A stretch of DNA of 34,386 bases, taken from the NCBI GenBank assembly GCA_002731665.1, contig PCCJ01000042.1:1-34386 (forward strand). The letters are read 5' to 3'. Positions 18,115 through 26,080 of this stretch are shown here, one piece after another. The stretch is from Actinomycetota bacterium (GTDB taxonomy: Bacteria > Actinomycetota > Acidimicrobiia > Acidimicrobiales > Poriferisodaliceae). The stretch's first letter is position 1; every line of letters starts with the position of its first letter. The position numbers were made by a program, and so were the translations under genes. The notes beneath the pieces are model-generated. The model was not told where the DNA came from and made no database searches. It saw only the letters and a program-made list of their open reading frames with translations.

Positions 18115-19302
18115 CGCAGATAGCACCGCTAAGACAATGAAACCTAACCGGTAGCTCCCAGTTACATCTGCTAGAACCCCGGCGATAATTGGGCCAAACA
18201 CAGTTCCAAGCATGACGATTACCGAACTTAAACCCATGATCGAGCCAAATGAAGACGATCCAAAGTAATCAGCTCGCAGAGCCTGCATCAATGGGCCACG
18301 AGCACCCCAAGCTAGTCCATGAAGAATAACAAACAAGCTAATAGTTAACGCCTGAGTTGCATACGCCAAGATGAGTATGCCGCCTGCGTGTCCAACCATA
18401 GCTAATGATGCAATTACTCTTTTATTAATTCGGTCACCAAGAAAACCTCCTATAGCCATTCCCACCATTTGCATTAAAGGCAACGCAGCTCCAACGAAGC
18501 TAGCTTGCTGCAACGAATAACCACGCTCTGATGTGAGGTAAAGCGCCAAGTGCGCCATTACCGCACCCACTACGAAAAGGGCACTCATATGTCCGAGCGA
18601 GATCATCCAGAACGCTCTTGTACGGACGGCCTCGCTGGCTGTGAAGTGGATCGAGGCAAGACCTTCGGCAGTTGGCTCTGACTTCACTTCTTCCGGCTCT
18701 AAACCGTCTAGTTGTTGGCCGTAGTCCTCTGGAGACCCATCTAAAAATTTTGCAAAGTAGAAAATAGCAACACTAGCTAACACTCCCGAAAATGCTGCTG
18801 TTGGTCTCCAACCGTAGGAGTTAATAGACCAAACCACTAGTGGGACCGCTAAGCCACCCATAGCAAAACCCATACTGCCAGTAGCGAGCGCTCGAGCTCT
18901 GCGCCGTTCGAACCAACGAACGATTGATACAGTAACTGTCAAAAATCCGCTAAGTCCAGCTCCAACTGCTACTAGAAAAAAAGAAGTAAAAAATTCCCAT
19001 AATGAATTAATTTGGCTAAACCAAAGAAACCCAACTAATAAAAATATTGCGCCTACTCTAGCAATTCTCTTCGGTCCGACCCGGTCCAAAAGCCAGCCCT
19101 GAAGGGGGCCAAGCAACGCAGATTCAAATCGATTAACTGAAAAAGCAGCTGAAAGAACAGACTTACTCCACCCAAACTGTTTTTCGAGCACCACCATGTA
19201 GCTACCCATTGATTGCATTATCAGGGCACTCTGCATGCCTTGAATCAAAACTCCAGCGCCGACGACTTTCCAGCCTCTGAACTTCGGTCGAGATTTTCGC
19301 AC
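18034..19302 (-). CDS. MFS transporter (first copy)
   Basis: This 422-residue major facilitator has about 12 predicted membrane segments in two halves. The A-like loop motif between segments 2 and 3 is LLDRVGPKRIARVG, and the second half repeats it as FLGDRINKRVIA. The central cytoplasmic loop (about 190-215) is acidic. It resembles the monocarboxylate/OFA branch, so the cargo may be an organic acid; direction is unknown. The start is GTG with an AGG/GATGG-rich stretch just before it. A perfect 26-bp palindrome lies 46 nt upstream of the start, suggesting regulation by a dimeric repressor. The 3' end overlaps YihY by 81 nt. Confidence 0.83.
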   Translation of the reverse strand: MRKSRPKFRGWKVVGAGVLIQGMQSALIMQSMGSYMVVLEKQFGWSKSVLSAAFSVNRFESALLGPLQGWLLDRVGPKRIARVGAIFLLVGFLWFSQINSLWEFFTSFFLVAVGAGLSGFLTVTVSIVRWFERRRARALATGSMGFAMGGLAVPLVVWSINSYGWRPTAAFSGVLASVAIFYFAKFLDGSPEDYGQQLDGLEPEEVKSEPTAEGLASIHFTASEAVRTRAFWMISLGHMSALFVVGAVMAHLALYLTSERGYSLQQASFVGAALPLMQMVGMAIGGFLGDRINKRVIASLAMVGHAGGILILAYATQALTISLFVILHGLAWGARGPLMQALRADYFGSSSFGSIMGLSSVIVMLGTVFGPIIAGVLADVTGSYRLGFIVLAVLSALGMVFFIFATPPDPPVRSADPSFSEN

Positions 19303-19347
19303 TAAGCCATCCTGCCTTAGCTGAGTGCTATCTGCTCTCCAGAAATC

Positions 19348-19373
19348 ATTAAAGTAACGATTATTACTTTAAT
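19348..19373. promoter_or_regulatory. Perfect inverted repeat, operator candidate
   Basis: ATTAAAGTAA at 19348-19357 and TTACTTTAAT at 19364-19373 form perfect 10-bp arms around a 6-bp spacer. It lies in the 244-nt gap between the divergent MFS (start 19302) and alpha/beta-hydrolase (start 19547) genes. It is AT-rich and not followed by a T-run, so a dimeric regulator binding site is more likely than a terminator. No regulator gene lies next to it. Confidence 0.5.
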
Positions 19374-19375
19374 TT

Positions 19376-19397
19376 CAGAACAGTAACGTGAGTTCTG
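19376..19397. promoter_or_regulatory. Second, weaker inverted repeat
   Basis: CAGAAC (19376-19381) and GTTCTG (19392-19397) are 6-bp inverted arms separated by 10 bases, starting three bases after the stronger palindrome. The sequence AGTAACG occurs in both elements (19353-19359 and within the second spacer at 19382-19388), hinting at a shared recognition word. It could be chance given the short arms. Confidence 0.3.
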
Positions 19398-19546
19398 GCC
19401 TCAATACCCTCAATCAGAAATTTCCGTTAGCCATTGATCTCATTCGTTGACTCGAACCTGCTCTTCATTTAATAAGAATTAAAAAACTCAGACAGATATG
19501 TATCTACGCGCGACCGAATGTAAATTCCTTCTGTAATCTCGTTTAG

Positions 19547-20290
19547 GTGAATGAAAAGAACCCAACTCTCGTTCTTCTGCATGGAATGGGAGCTACCGCA
19601 CAAGTCTGGGAACCGCTAATCGCAGCCTCCGATTGGCCTGGGCGTATAATCGCACCAGATTTTCGCGGCCACGGCGCAGCTGAGTGGCACAAACGATACA
19701 CGCTTGGCTCTCTAGCCTCAGATGTCATTGACCTATTAGATCATGACGAGCGTTACATCGTTCTGGGTCATTCAATGGGGGGCGGCGTCGGTTTAGCCCT
19801 AGGGTCTGGTTTTTTTGGCAATCCACCACTTGGCCTCGCCGTTCTTGGACTAAAAATTATTTGGTCGGAAGAAGATCTAATTCGCATTCCGAAAATGGCA
19901 TCTAAGCCACCGAAAATTTTTAAAACTCGCAGTGAAGCAATCGATTGGTTTCTTAAATTATCCGGTCTCATAGGAATCGTTGACCCTACTTCTTCGCTTG
20001 TAGAACGTGGCATTAGGCAAATTGAAGACGGTTGGACGGTGTCACAAGACCCATCTTCGTTTCACACAGCACCGCGACACTTTCTGGAAAGTCTGGGATC
20101 AATTACAGAAATGAAAATACCGATGGCTATGGCTCTCGGGAGTGCAGATCCGGTAGCCACCGTCGAAGATCATAAGCTACTGCCTATTGAAACTCCTGTC
20201 GTTTTTGAAGGGCTCGGGCACAACCCGATGGTTGAAGATCCACATCTTGTCTGGAACTGGTTCTTAAAATTTGCTTCTAAATTGAGCTAG
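19547..20290 (+). CDS. Alpha/beta-fold hydrolase
   Basis: This 247-residue single-domain hydrolase has the order LVLLHGMGA (oxyanion region, 8-16), PDFRGHG (37-43), nucleophile elbow G-H-S76-M-G, acid D201 (GSADPVATVEDH) and H225 (GLGHNPMVEDP). It resembles esterases, lactonases and C-C hydrolases of the meta-cleavage type; substrate unknown and no signal peptide. The start is GTG without a Shine-Dalgarno sequence; TGTAAT at 19532-19537 could serve as a -10 box for a nearly leaderless message. The gene is divergent from the MFS transporter across the palindrome region, and its 3' end overlaps the convergent small membrane protein gene by 27 nt. Confidence 0.82.
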   Translation: MNEKNPTLVLLHGMGATAQVWEPLIAASDWPGRIIAPDFRGHGAAEWHKRYTLGSLASDVIDLLDHDERYIVLGHSMGGGVGLALGSGFFGNPPLGLAVLGLKIIWSEEDLIRIPKMASKPPKIFKTRSEAIDWFLKLSGLIGIVDPTSSLVERGIRQIEDGWTVSQDPSSFHTAPRHFLESLGSITEMKIPMAMALGSADPVATVEDHKLLPIETPVVFEGLGHNPMVEDPHLVWNWFLKFASKLS

Positions 20291-20647
20291 TTTTTTAGAA
20301 GGCAACGCTACACCAACAAGACCAAGTGTCACTATCATTAACCCACTGTGAACTGCCTTAAACCCAAATGAGTAGTTAGAGTCTATTACAATGAGTCCCC
20401 CTCTTACTGGCCAGTAGACAAGCGACCAAACGCAGAGCGTAGTCAACCAAACTTGGCTTTCTTTCTTTCTTAGAAACGAGCGAAGGGTTAATAGCGCGAG
20501 CAGCAAAAAAATTAATGCCACCAGAACTCGAATGGCAACGGCTATATAAGTCAAATCACTATTCTCAAGAATATTTTTTATCCGAGACGTCCACAACAGT
20601 AATGTCCAGATAACCAAGGGAAGCCACTTACCTCGGCCAACTTTCAC
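20264..20647 (-). CDS. Small four-segment membrane protein, unknown function
   Basis: This 127-residue protein has about four hydrophobic stretches: about 8-20 (weak), 34-55 (IAVAIRVLVALIFLLLALL), 66-80 and 98-114, with a basic C-terminus (KKLAQFRSKF). I do not recognise a family. The GTG start overlaps the SDR stop by four bases (GTGA), so it is coupled to the dehydrogenase operon, which argues that it is a real gene and not a chance ORF. It may help with membrane-associated steps or lipid access, but this is guesswork. The stop lies inside the end of the convergent hydrolase gene. Confidence 0.65.
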   Translation of the reverse strand: MKVGRGKWLPLVIWTLLLWTSRIKNILENSDLTYIAVAIRVLVALIFLLLALLTLRSFLRKKESQVWLTTLCVWSLVYWPVRGGLIVIDSNYSFGFKAVHSGLMIVTLGLVGVALPSKKLAQFRSKF

Positions 20648-21411
20648 TCTTCTATCGGAAGTTCACCGGTAATTCGAATGAGTTCTCCTCCATCGATTGT
20701 CAGTGTATTCCCTGTCATCCAGCTGGCTCCGGCTGCCAGATAAAGTGCCGCTTCTCCTATGTCTTCAGGTTCGCCGAGACGGCCTAACGGAAGCATGTCC
20801 GCTATCTGTTTCCCGCGTGGTCCGTCCCACAAAACTTTTGCGAAGTCTGTTTTGATTAAACCAGGGGCAATGCAATTCACTCGTACTTTTGGACCCATCT
20901 CTGCAGCTAGTTGCCTAGTCATATGCATTAGCGCATCTTTAAACATGCAGTAGACCCCCAGCGCTTCGCTAGTAGTGAAGCCACCTACCGAAGCGATATT
21001 AATTATAGATCCACCATTTTCTTGCATCCACTTAGTCCATGCGGTCTGAGTCCATTGCAGAGGAGCCCTAAGATTAACTTCGTAGGTCTTATCGAGCCGC
21101 GGTACGTCACAGTCAATCATTGGTCCTGCCCAAGGATTGGTTGCTGCGTTATTAACCAAAATATCAACAGATCCGAATCGTTCTAAAGTCGCGTCCACAA
21201 CGCGTTCCGCTTCTTCGAGGATTCCAATGTGAGAGGTAATGTAATCAGACTCGCCTCCTATTTCGGCTATCGCTGCTTCACATTTCTCAGCTTTTCTGCT
21301 GGTAATCATGACCTGCGCTCCAGCTCCGGCTAGGGCTTTAGCTATACCTTTGCCAATGCCTGCCGACCCACCTGTAACCAGCGCCGTTTTCCCTTCAAGA
21401 TCAAATGTCAT
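20644..21411 (-). CDS. Short-chain dehydrogenase/reductase
   Basis: This 255-residue classical SDR has TGGSAGIGKG at 13-22, NNAA (in place of the usual NNAG) at 87-90, catalytic S141 (NIASVGG), Y154 and K158 (YCMFK), and IDGG near the end. R39 after the second strand (TSRK) suggests NADP(H). It is probably a 3-hydroxyacyl-CoA or steroid/alcohol dehydrogenase; exact substrate unknown. The ATG has AAGGGAG nine bases upstream. It follows the acyl-CoA dehydrogenase gene by 21 nt, which suits sequential dehydrogenation steps of a beta-oxidation-like pathway. Confidence 0.86.
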   Translation of the reverse strand: MTFDLEGKTALVTGGSAGIGKGIAKALAGAGAQVMITSRKAEKCEAAIAEIGGESDYITSHIGILEEAERVVDATLERFGSVDILVNNAATNPWAGPMIDCDVPRLDKTYEVNLRAPLQWTQTAWTKWMQENGGSIINIASVGGFTTSEALGVYCMFKDALMHMTRQLAAEMGPKVRVNCIAPGLIKTDFAKVLWDGPRGKQIADMLPLGRLGEPEDIGEAALYLAAGASWMTGNTLTIDGGELIRITGELPIEE

Positions 21412-21432
21412 ACTAACGAACTCCCTTTACTA

Positions 21433-22683
21433 TTATTTTTTGCCAATTTCATTCCATGGTCCACTATCAGCTCGCGGTTCCCTCGGTAGCCCTAAGACAC
21501 GATCCCCTACAATGTTTCGTTGCACTTCCGAAGTTCCTGCATAGATAGTTCCAGGGCGAGCGCCAAGCATCGTTTGAACCCAACTCTTTGAGGAGAATTG
21601 TACTCCAATGGCATCGGTCCCTATCCCATTCACTGCACCGTGTCCTGATGGCGCCATCGCTTCGGCTCCCAGAATATGCATGGTTTTTTCAGTAAACCAA
21701 TTATGGTACTCGCTCCATATCAACTTATGAAGCGACGACTCTGGACCGGGAGGATTTCCCGCTAAGGCTTCCGTCACCGCCCTCTGTCCCATCCAACGCA
21801 TAATTTCAACCTTGCTGTGGGCGCGCGCTAAATCTTGCCGCATATTAGGGTCTTCAGCTACACCGTTTTCTTGAGCTATCAGAGATACCCGATCAAGTTC
21901 TTCTCGAAATCGTATGGCGTCAGTCGTAGCTCCATGTCCTCTTTCGAAGCCAAGTAAAACGTTTGCAACACGCCAACCGTCGTGTACATCACCAACAACA
22001 TTTTCTTTAGGTGCTTTTGCATTGCTAAAGAAAACTTCATTAAAATCGTGCCGTTTATTAATATTTATTATTGGACGTATCTCAACGCCTTCTTGTTCCA
22101 TTGGAACAAGAATGAAACTAATTCCTTTATGTTTTGGTGATTCAGGGTCGGTGCGACACAAAACGAAGATCCAATTCGCTGTATGGCCACTAGATGTCCA
22201 AACTTTTTGTCCATTGATACGCCATTCATCTCCATCCAAAGCCGCTCTGGTACCCAAGTTAGCTAGGTCTGAACCGCTATCAGGCTCGCTGTACCCTTGA
22301 CACCATTTATCAATGCCACTGATAATGCGAGGCAAGAAATATCGTTTTTGTTCCTCGGACCCACACTGAATAATTGCATTGCCAACCATAGTTATTGAGA
22401 ACGCATCATTGTCATTTCCCTCAGGAACCCCTGCCTTTGCAAACTCCTCAGCTAAGACGATTCTCTCAACTTCACTTAGGCCAGCTCCTCCATATTCTGT
22501 TGGCCATGAAACAGCCAGAAGCTTGTTTTCGGCTAGAAGTGACCGCCATTCGTCTACAAAAGTTTCCCGTGCATCTCCGTTCAAAGCTCCGATGCCTTTC
22601 CAATCGGTAGGAAGATGTTCTGAAAGAAAAGCTTGTATTTTTTGTCGATAAGTATCGGCCTCAGGGCTATATGTCGGGTCCAC
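21433..22683 (-). CDS. Acyl-CoA dehydrogenase, FadE type with relocated catalytic base
   Basis: This 416-residue FAD enzyme would introduce a 2,3-double bond into an acyl-CoA. Family signatures are WPTEYGGAGLS (60-70), GYSEPDSGSDLA (130-141), NGQKVWTSSGH (157-167) and TIYAGTSEVQRNIVG near the C-terminus. At the usual catalytic Glu of that last motif (IYEGTSE) it has Ala. A Glu at E247 (LLGFERGHG) lies where isovaleryl-CoA and several actinobacterial steroid-side-chain dehydrogenases keep their base. That group often works as heterotetramers of two different subunits; no partner subunit lies next to it. The start is GTG with AAGGA five bases upstream. It is the first gene of an operon with the SDR and the small membrane protein. 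Confidence 0.87.
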   Translation of the reverse strand: MDPTYSPEADTYRQKIQAFLSEHLPTDWKGIGALNGDARETFVDEWRSLLAENKLLAVSWPTEYGGAGLSEVERIVLAEEFAKAGVPEGNDNDAFSITMVGNAIIQCGSEEQKRYFLPRIISGIDKWCQGYSEPDSGSDLANLGTRAALDGDEWRINGQKVWTSSGHTANWIFVLCRTDPESPKHKGISFILVPMEQEGVEIRPIININKRHDFNEVFFSNAKAPKENVVGDVHDGWRVANVLLGFERGHGATTDAIRFREELDRVSLIAQENGVAEDPNMRQDLARAHSKVEIMRWMGQRAVTEALAGNPPGPESSLHKLIWSEYHNWFTEKTMHILGAEAMAPSGHGAVNGIGTDAIGVQFSSKSWVQTMLGARPGTIYAGTSEVQRNIVGDRVLGLPREPRADSGPWNEIGKK

Positions 22684-22775
22684 AGTTTTCCTTACGTCGG
22701 TATACCACTGCTACAGCATGAAAGAATATTTAATATGCTTTGAAACTCGCACAATTCAGCCACAGCGTCAATTCA

Positions 22776-24326
22776 TTACGGTCGGTAACTAAACTTTGAT
22801 GCACCAGTTTCAAGAGTACGTTGAGCTAACTCAGCCCATTCGCACAAAAGGCCGCGCGTGTCTCGGGGATCAATAATTTCCTCGATCTCAAAAAATTCAG
22901 CAGATCTTAGCGGCGATCGCAGCTTATTTAAACGCTCTCGGATCTCTTCTATTAGTTCTTCAGGGCTATCGCTGTCCGCTAAGTCTTGTTTGTAGGCAAC
23001 TTCGATGCCTCCTTCTATAGGGAGTGAGCCCCAATCACCAGATGGCCACGAGTACCGAAAACTATTAGCACCTGGTTTATTGTTAGCCGCGCCTGCTACA
23101 CCAAATGCTTTTCGCAGAACAACGCACGCAAACGGAGTTGTTAACTGGCCAATTGCTGCAAGCGCTTGTGATCCATAACGAATGGTTGCATTTTCCTCAG
23201 ATTCTTTACCAATAAGAAAGCCTGGACAATCTTCCAGGTGAACCACCGGTAAGTGAAACGTGGACGCCATATCTAGCAGTCGTATGAGCTTACGACATCC
23301 GTCAGCCGTCCACCCACCACCATATTGGAACGGGTCTTCGGCAAAAACTGCTACGGGGAATCCATTGAGCCTAGCCATGCCCGTGATTATCGATTTACCC
23401 CAATTCTTACCAATTTCGAAAAAGGAGTCGCTGTCAAAAATTGATTCAACAATCTTTCTCATTTGATATACCCTGCGCGGCTCGCGAGGCACTGCAGTGA
23501 TTAACCATTCATCTCTCCTAGAAGGATCATCATTGCTTGCGCTACGCGGAGGCAGTTCATCGACACTTGATGGGAGATACGAAAGAAATTTTTTAGCTAG
23601 CTCGAAAGCCTCTAATTCTGTCTCAGCTACGTCATCAATTGCACCATTTGAGGTATGAATGTTTGCGTGACCTAGCTCCTCTTTATCGTGATCTCCAAGC
23701 TGCGCTTGCTCAACTAATGCAGGACCAGCGATCATCATCTGTGCTGTTTCTCGCACTATTACAGAGTAGTGCGAAGTTGCTACTCGAGCGGCACCTATTC
23801 CAGCGACTGAGCCTAAGGCTAAGGAAACCGAAGGAGAAACGGCAAGGTGATTGACTATTGTTTCCCAACCTCGAAGTTCGGGTATATAAGTTCGACCAGC
23901 TGTCTCGATTGTTTTTACCGAGCCACCTCCACCCATCCCGTCAACGAGTCGAATATGTGGGAGTTTGAGTTCTAAGGCCATGCCTTCTGCTCGGTTTCGC
24001 TTTTCCGGGAAAGTAGCGTCCGCAGAGCCGCCACGAACAGTGAAATCATCTCCCGAGATCATGACTGGGCGGCCGTCGATACGAGCTAAACCAAAAATAA
24101 AATTAGACGGGGTTAATGACAGGAGATTTCCATCATCGTCATATTGACTGACGCCTGCAATCTTCCCTATTTCATGAAAAGAAGATGAGTCAGCCACCGC
24201 ACTAATTCTTTCTCTAATGGTGAGTTTTCCATAAAAGTGTTGACGTTCAACTTTTTCTACTCCCCCGAGTTGATCAGCAAATGCCTCTCGTTGGTGTAAT
24301 TCTTCTATTTCGGGTTCCCAGCTCAT
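22776..24326 (-). CDS. Acyl-CoA carboxylase carboxyltransferase (beta) subunit
   Basis: This 516-residue protein has two crotonase-like carboxyltransferase domains, the fold of PccB/AccD-type subunits that move CO2 from carboxybiotin to an acyl-CoA. Seen: GKLTIRERI (35-43 region), GDDFTVRGGSAD, the first-domain oxyanion segment SVAGIGAARVATSHYSV, GGGWTADGCRKLIRLLDMA, LEDCPGFLIGKESE and the second-domain RKAFGVAGAANNKPGAN. That last stretch differs from the usual RKAYGG pattern, suggesting an unusual acyl-CoA substrate. The ATG at 24326, with AGGGAG upstream, is preferred over a GTG two codons earlier. No biotin carboxylase or biotin-carrier gene is adjacent; these must be encoded elsewhere. 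A glutaconyl- or methylcrotonyl-type subunit is also possible. Confidence 0.85.
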   Translation of the reverse strand: MSWEPEIEELHQREAFADQLGGVEKVERQHFYGKLTIRERISAVADSSSFHEIGKIAGVSQYDDDGNLLSLTPSNFIFGLARIDGRPVMISGDDFTVRGGSADATFPEKRNRAEGMALELKLPHIRLVDGMGGGGSVKTIETAGRTYIPELRGWETIVNHLAVSPSVSLALGSVAGIGAARVATSHYSVIVRETAQMMIAGPALVEQAQLGDHDKEELGHANIHTSNGAIDDVAETELEAFELAKKFLSYLPSSVDELPPRSASNDDPSRRDEWLITAVPREPRRVYQMRKIVESIFDSDSFFEIGKNWGKSIITGMARLNGFPVAVFAEDPFQYGGGWTADGCRKLIRLLDMASTFHLPVVHLEDCPGFLIGKESEENATIRYGSQALAAIGQLTTPFACVVLRKAFGVAGAANNKPGANSFRYSWPSGDWGSLPIEGGIEVAYKQDLADSDSPEELIEEIRERLNKLRSPLRSAEFFEIEEIIDPRDTRGLLCEWAELAQRTLETGASKFSYRP

Positions 24327-24398
24327 TTTCACTCCCTGCTCTGCGACTCCTTGATCCTAGAACTCTTTGTGGCCCGCCGGCTCAGTATCTTTATTTAT

Positions 24399-25250
24399 GT
24401 GACAGAAGTATTCGAGAAACTCTTAAAATTTGAACCACTTTCAGCTGACACCTATTTAGCGCCCCCATCTCCCGAAGGTGGCCAAAGAACATTTGGTGGC
24501 CAATTTTTGTGTCACAGCTTGAAAGCCGCACAATTAACGGTTGAAGCTCCTAAATTTGTTCATTCCTCACACTCATATTTCCTTAGGCCCGGTGATGTCG
24601 ACAAAGAAACGACTCTTAGGGTCGAACGAATAAAAGACGGACGATCTTTTAGCAGCAGACAAGTAACCGCGATCCAAGGAAATGTAGAAGTATTTCGTAC
24701 ACTTTTGTCTTTCCACATCCCAGAAACTGGCTTTACTTGGCAGCCTGAAGCGTTAGAAGATCTTCCTGGGCCTGATGATGACTTAATTACCTATTCCGAC
24801 TATTGGGAATCACAACTTGGCTTAGTTGCCGGCAAATGGCATGGCCGCATACGACCAATAGAAATTCGTTACATAAATCCTCCGATGCTTCCAGAGAATA
24901 TTCCTATAACCGAGCCTCAGCTCATGTGGATGCGCATGAGCGAACCGATTGGCGAAAATCAACAGACGCATGAATGTGCCCTCGCTTACATGGCTGATGC
25001 AACCCTTATCGATCACGTGACGTTGCCTCACGGAAAACGTTGGCAAGATGAGCGTTTGACCGGCACTAGTCTCGATCATGCAATGTGGTTTCACCAAGTT
25101 CCTAAAGCCGACACATGGCTTCTGTACAAACAATCTGTTGAATCCACAAGCGGCGCTCGAGGCCTTGCCACCGGCAAATTTTTCAATCACGAAGGTTTAC
25201 TTATCGCTTCATGCATGCAGGAAGGGTTAATGAGATGGGATTTTGGATGA
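24399..25250 (+). CDS. tesB: Acyl-CoA thioesterase II (TesB family)
   Basis: This double hot-dog thioesterase of 283 residues (TesB is about 286) hydrolyses medium/long acyl-CoAs. Family motifs: GGQRTFGGQFLCHSLKAA (28-44), HSSHSYFLRPG, RDGRSF-like KDGRSFSSRQV. The catalytic triad aligns with E. coli D204/T228/Q278 at constant offset as D200 (AYMADATL), S224 (TSLDHAMW) and Q274 (ASCMQEGLMR), with Ser in place of Thr. The GTG at 24399 is chosen because the preceding residues, reachable from a TTG at 24351, have no counterpart in the family. No ribosome-binding site is seen. Divergent from the carboxyltransferase gene. Confidence 0.86.
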   Translation: MTEVFEKLLKFEPLSADTYLAPPSPEGGQRTFGGQFLCHSLKAAQLTVEAPKFVHSSHSYFLRPGDVDKETTLRVERIKDGRSFSSRQVTAIQGNVEVFRTLLSFHIPETGFTWQPEALEDLPGPDDDLITYSDYWESQLGLVAGKWHGRIRPIEIRYINPPMLPENIPITEPQLMWMRMSEPIGENQQTHECALAYMADATLIDHVTLPHGKRWQDERLTGTSLDHAMWFHQVPKADTWLLYKQSVESTSGARGLATGKFFNHEGLLIASCMQEGLMRWDFG

Positions 25251-25281
25251 GCTCAGCGCGTATCAAATGTATCGTTGCAAC

Positions 25282-26067
25282 ATGGAACTTCGTCTAGATG
25301 GTCGCAGCGCATTAATAACCGGGGGTAGTAAGGGTCTTGGTCGAGCTATGGCCGAGACATTTGCTTTAGCTGGAGCGAATGTCTCCGTAATAGCTCGAGA
25401 TCAATTTGCCCTAGACCAGACGCTTTCAGCCCTTCGAACTGCTAATCCGTCAGGGAACCATGTCGCTATCTCCGCTGATGTAGGCCAAGCGAACGCTTTA
25501 ACTGAGGCGTACGAAGAGTCTAAACAGACACATGGAGTTATAGATATTTTAGTGAACAACGCTGGAACTTCTAATGCTAAACCTTTTTTAGATGTGACCG
25601 AAGATGACTGGCGGTCAGACTTTGACTTAAAATTTTTTTCCGCAGTCCGACTATGCCGACTATGCATTCCCGATATGCAGGAGCGTCAGTGGGGCCGCGT
25701 CATAAACACATTGAATTCTGCTGCTAAAGCACCTGGTGCCAAAACCTGCCCTACCTCCGTCAGTAGAGCAGCAGGCATGGCTCTTACTAAAGCCCTCGCA
25801 ACAGAATTTGCGTCCGACGGAGTGTTGATTAATGCACTAAACACTGGCCTAATTGTCAGTGACCAGTGGCGTACACGTTGGAGTAATCTTCACGGCAATC
25901 AATCTTTCGAACAATTTATTAAACAAATGGGAAGCGGAATTCCAGCTGGTCGGATGGGAGATCCTCAAGAATTCGCCAACCTGGCATTATTCTTAGCAAG
26001 CGATGCTGCTTCTTATGTAACGGGCACAAGCATAAACATAGACGGCGGCCTTACACCGGTTGTCTGA
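25282..26067 (+). CDS. Atypical SDR lacking the Tyr-Lys catalytic pair
   Basis: This 261-residue protein has a Rossmann fold with TGGSKGLGRA (13-22), R39 favouring NADP(H), NNAG (92-95) and INIDGG at the C-terminus. The active site is unusual: the Ser is present (S146, TLNSAAK), but the YxxxK segment reads T158-S-V-S-R162 before the conserved AAGMALTKALA helix, so both Tyr and Lys are replaced. I recall a bacterial SDR subgroup with similar PTSVSRAAG sequences, so this is probably a conserved variant rather than decay. The ATG at 25282 fits homologous starts; a TTG at 25243 overlapping tesB by 8 nt is the alternative. Probably co-transcribed with tesB. Confidence 0.82.
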   Translation: MELRLDGRSALITGGSKGLGRAMAETFALAGANVSVIARDQFALDQTLSALRTANPSGNHVAISADVGQANALTEAYEESKQTHGVIDILVNNAGTSNAKPFLDVTEDDWRSDFDLKFFSAVRLCRLCIPDMQERQWGRVINTLNSAAKAPGAKTCPTSVSRAAGMALTKALATEFASDGVLINALNTGLIVSDQWRTRWSNLHGNQSFEQFIKQMGSGIPAGRMGDPQEFANLALFLASDAASYVTGTSINIDGGLTPVV

Positions 26068-26080
26068 TTAGATGTGCCTA

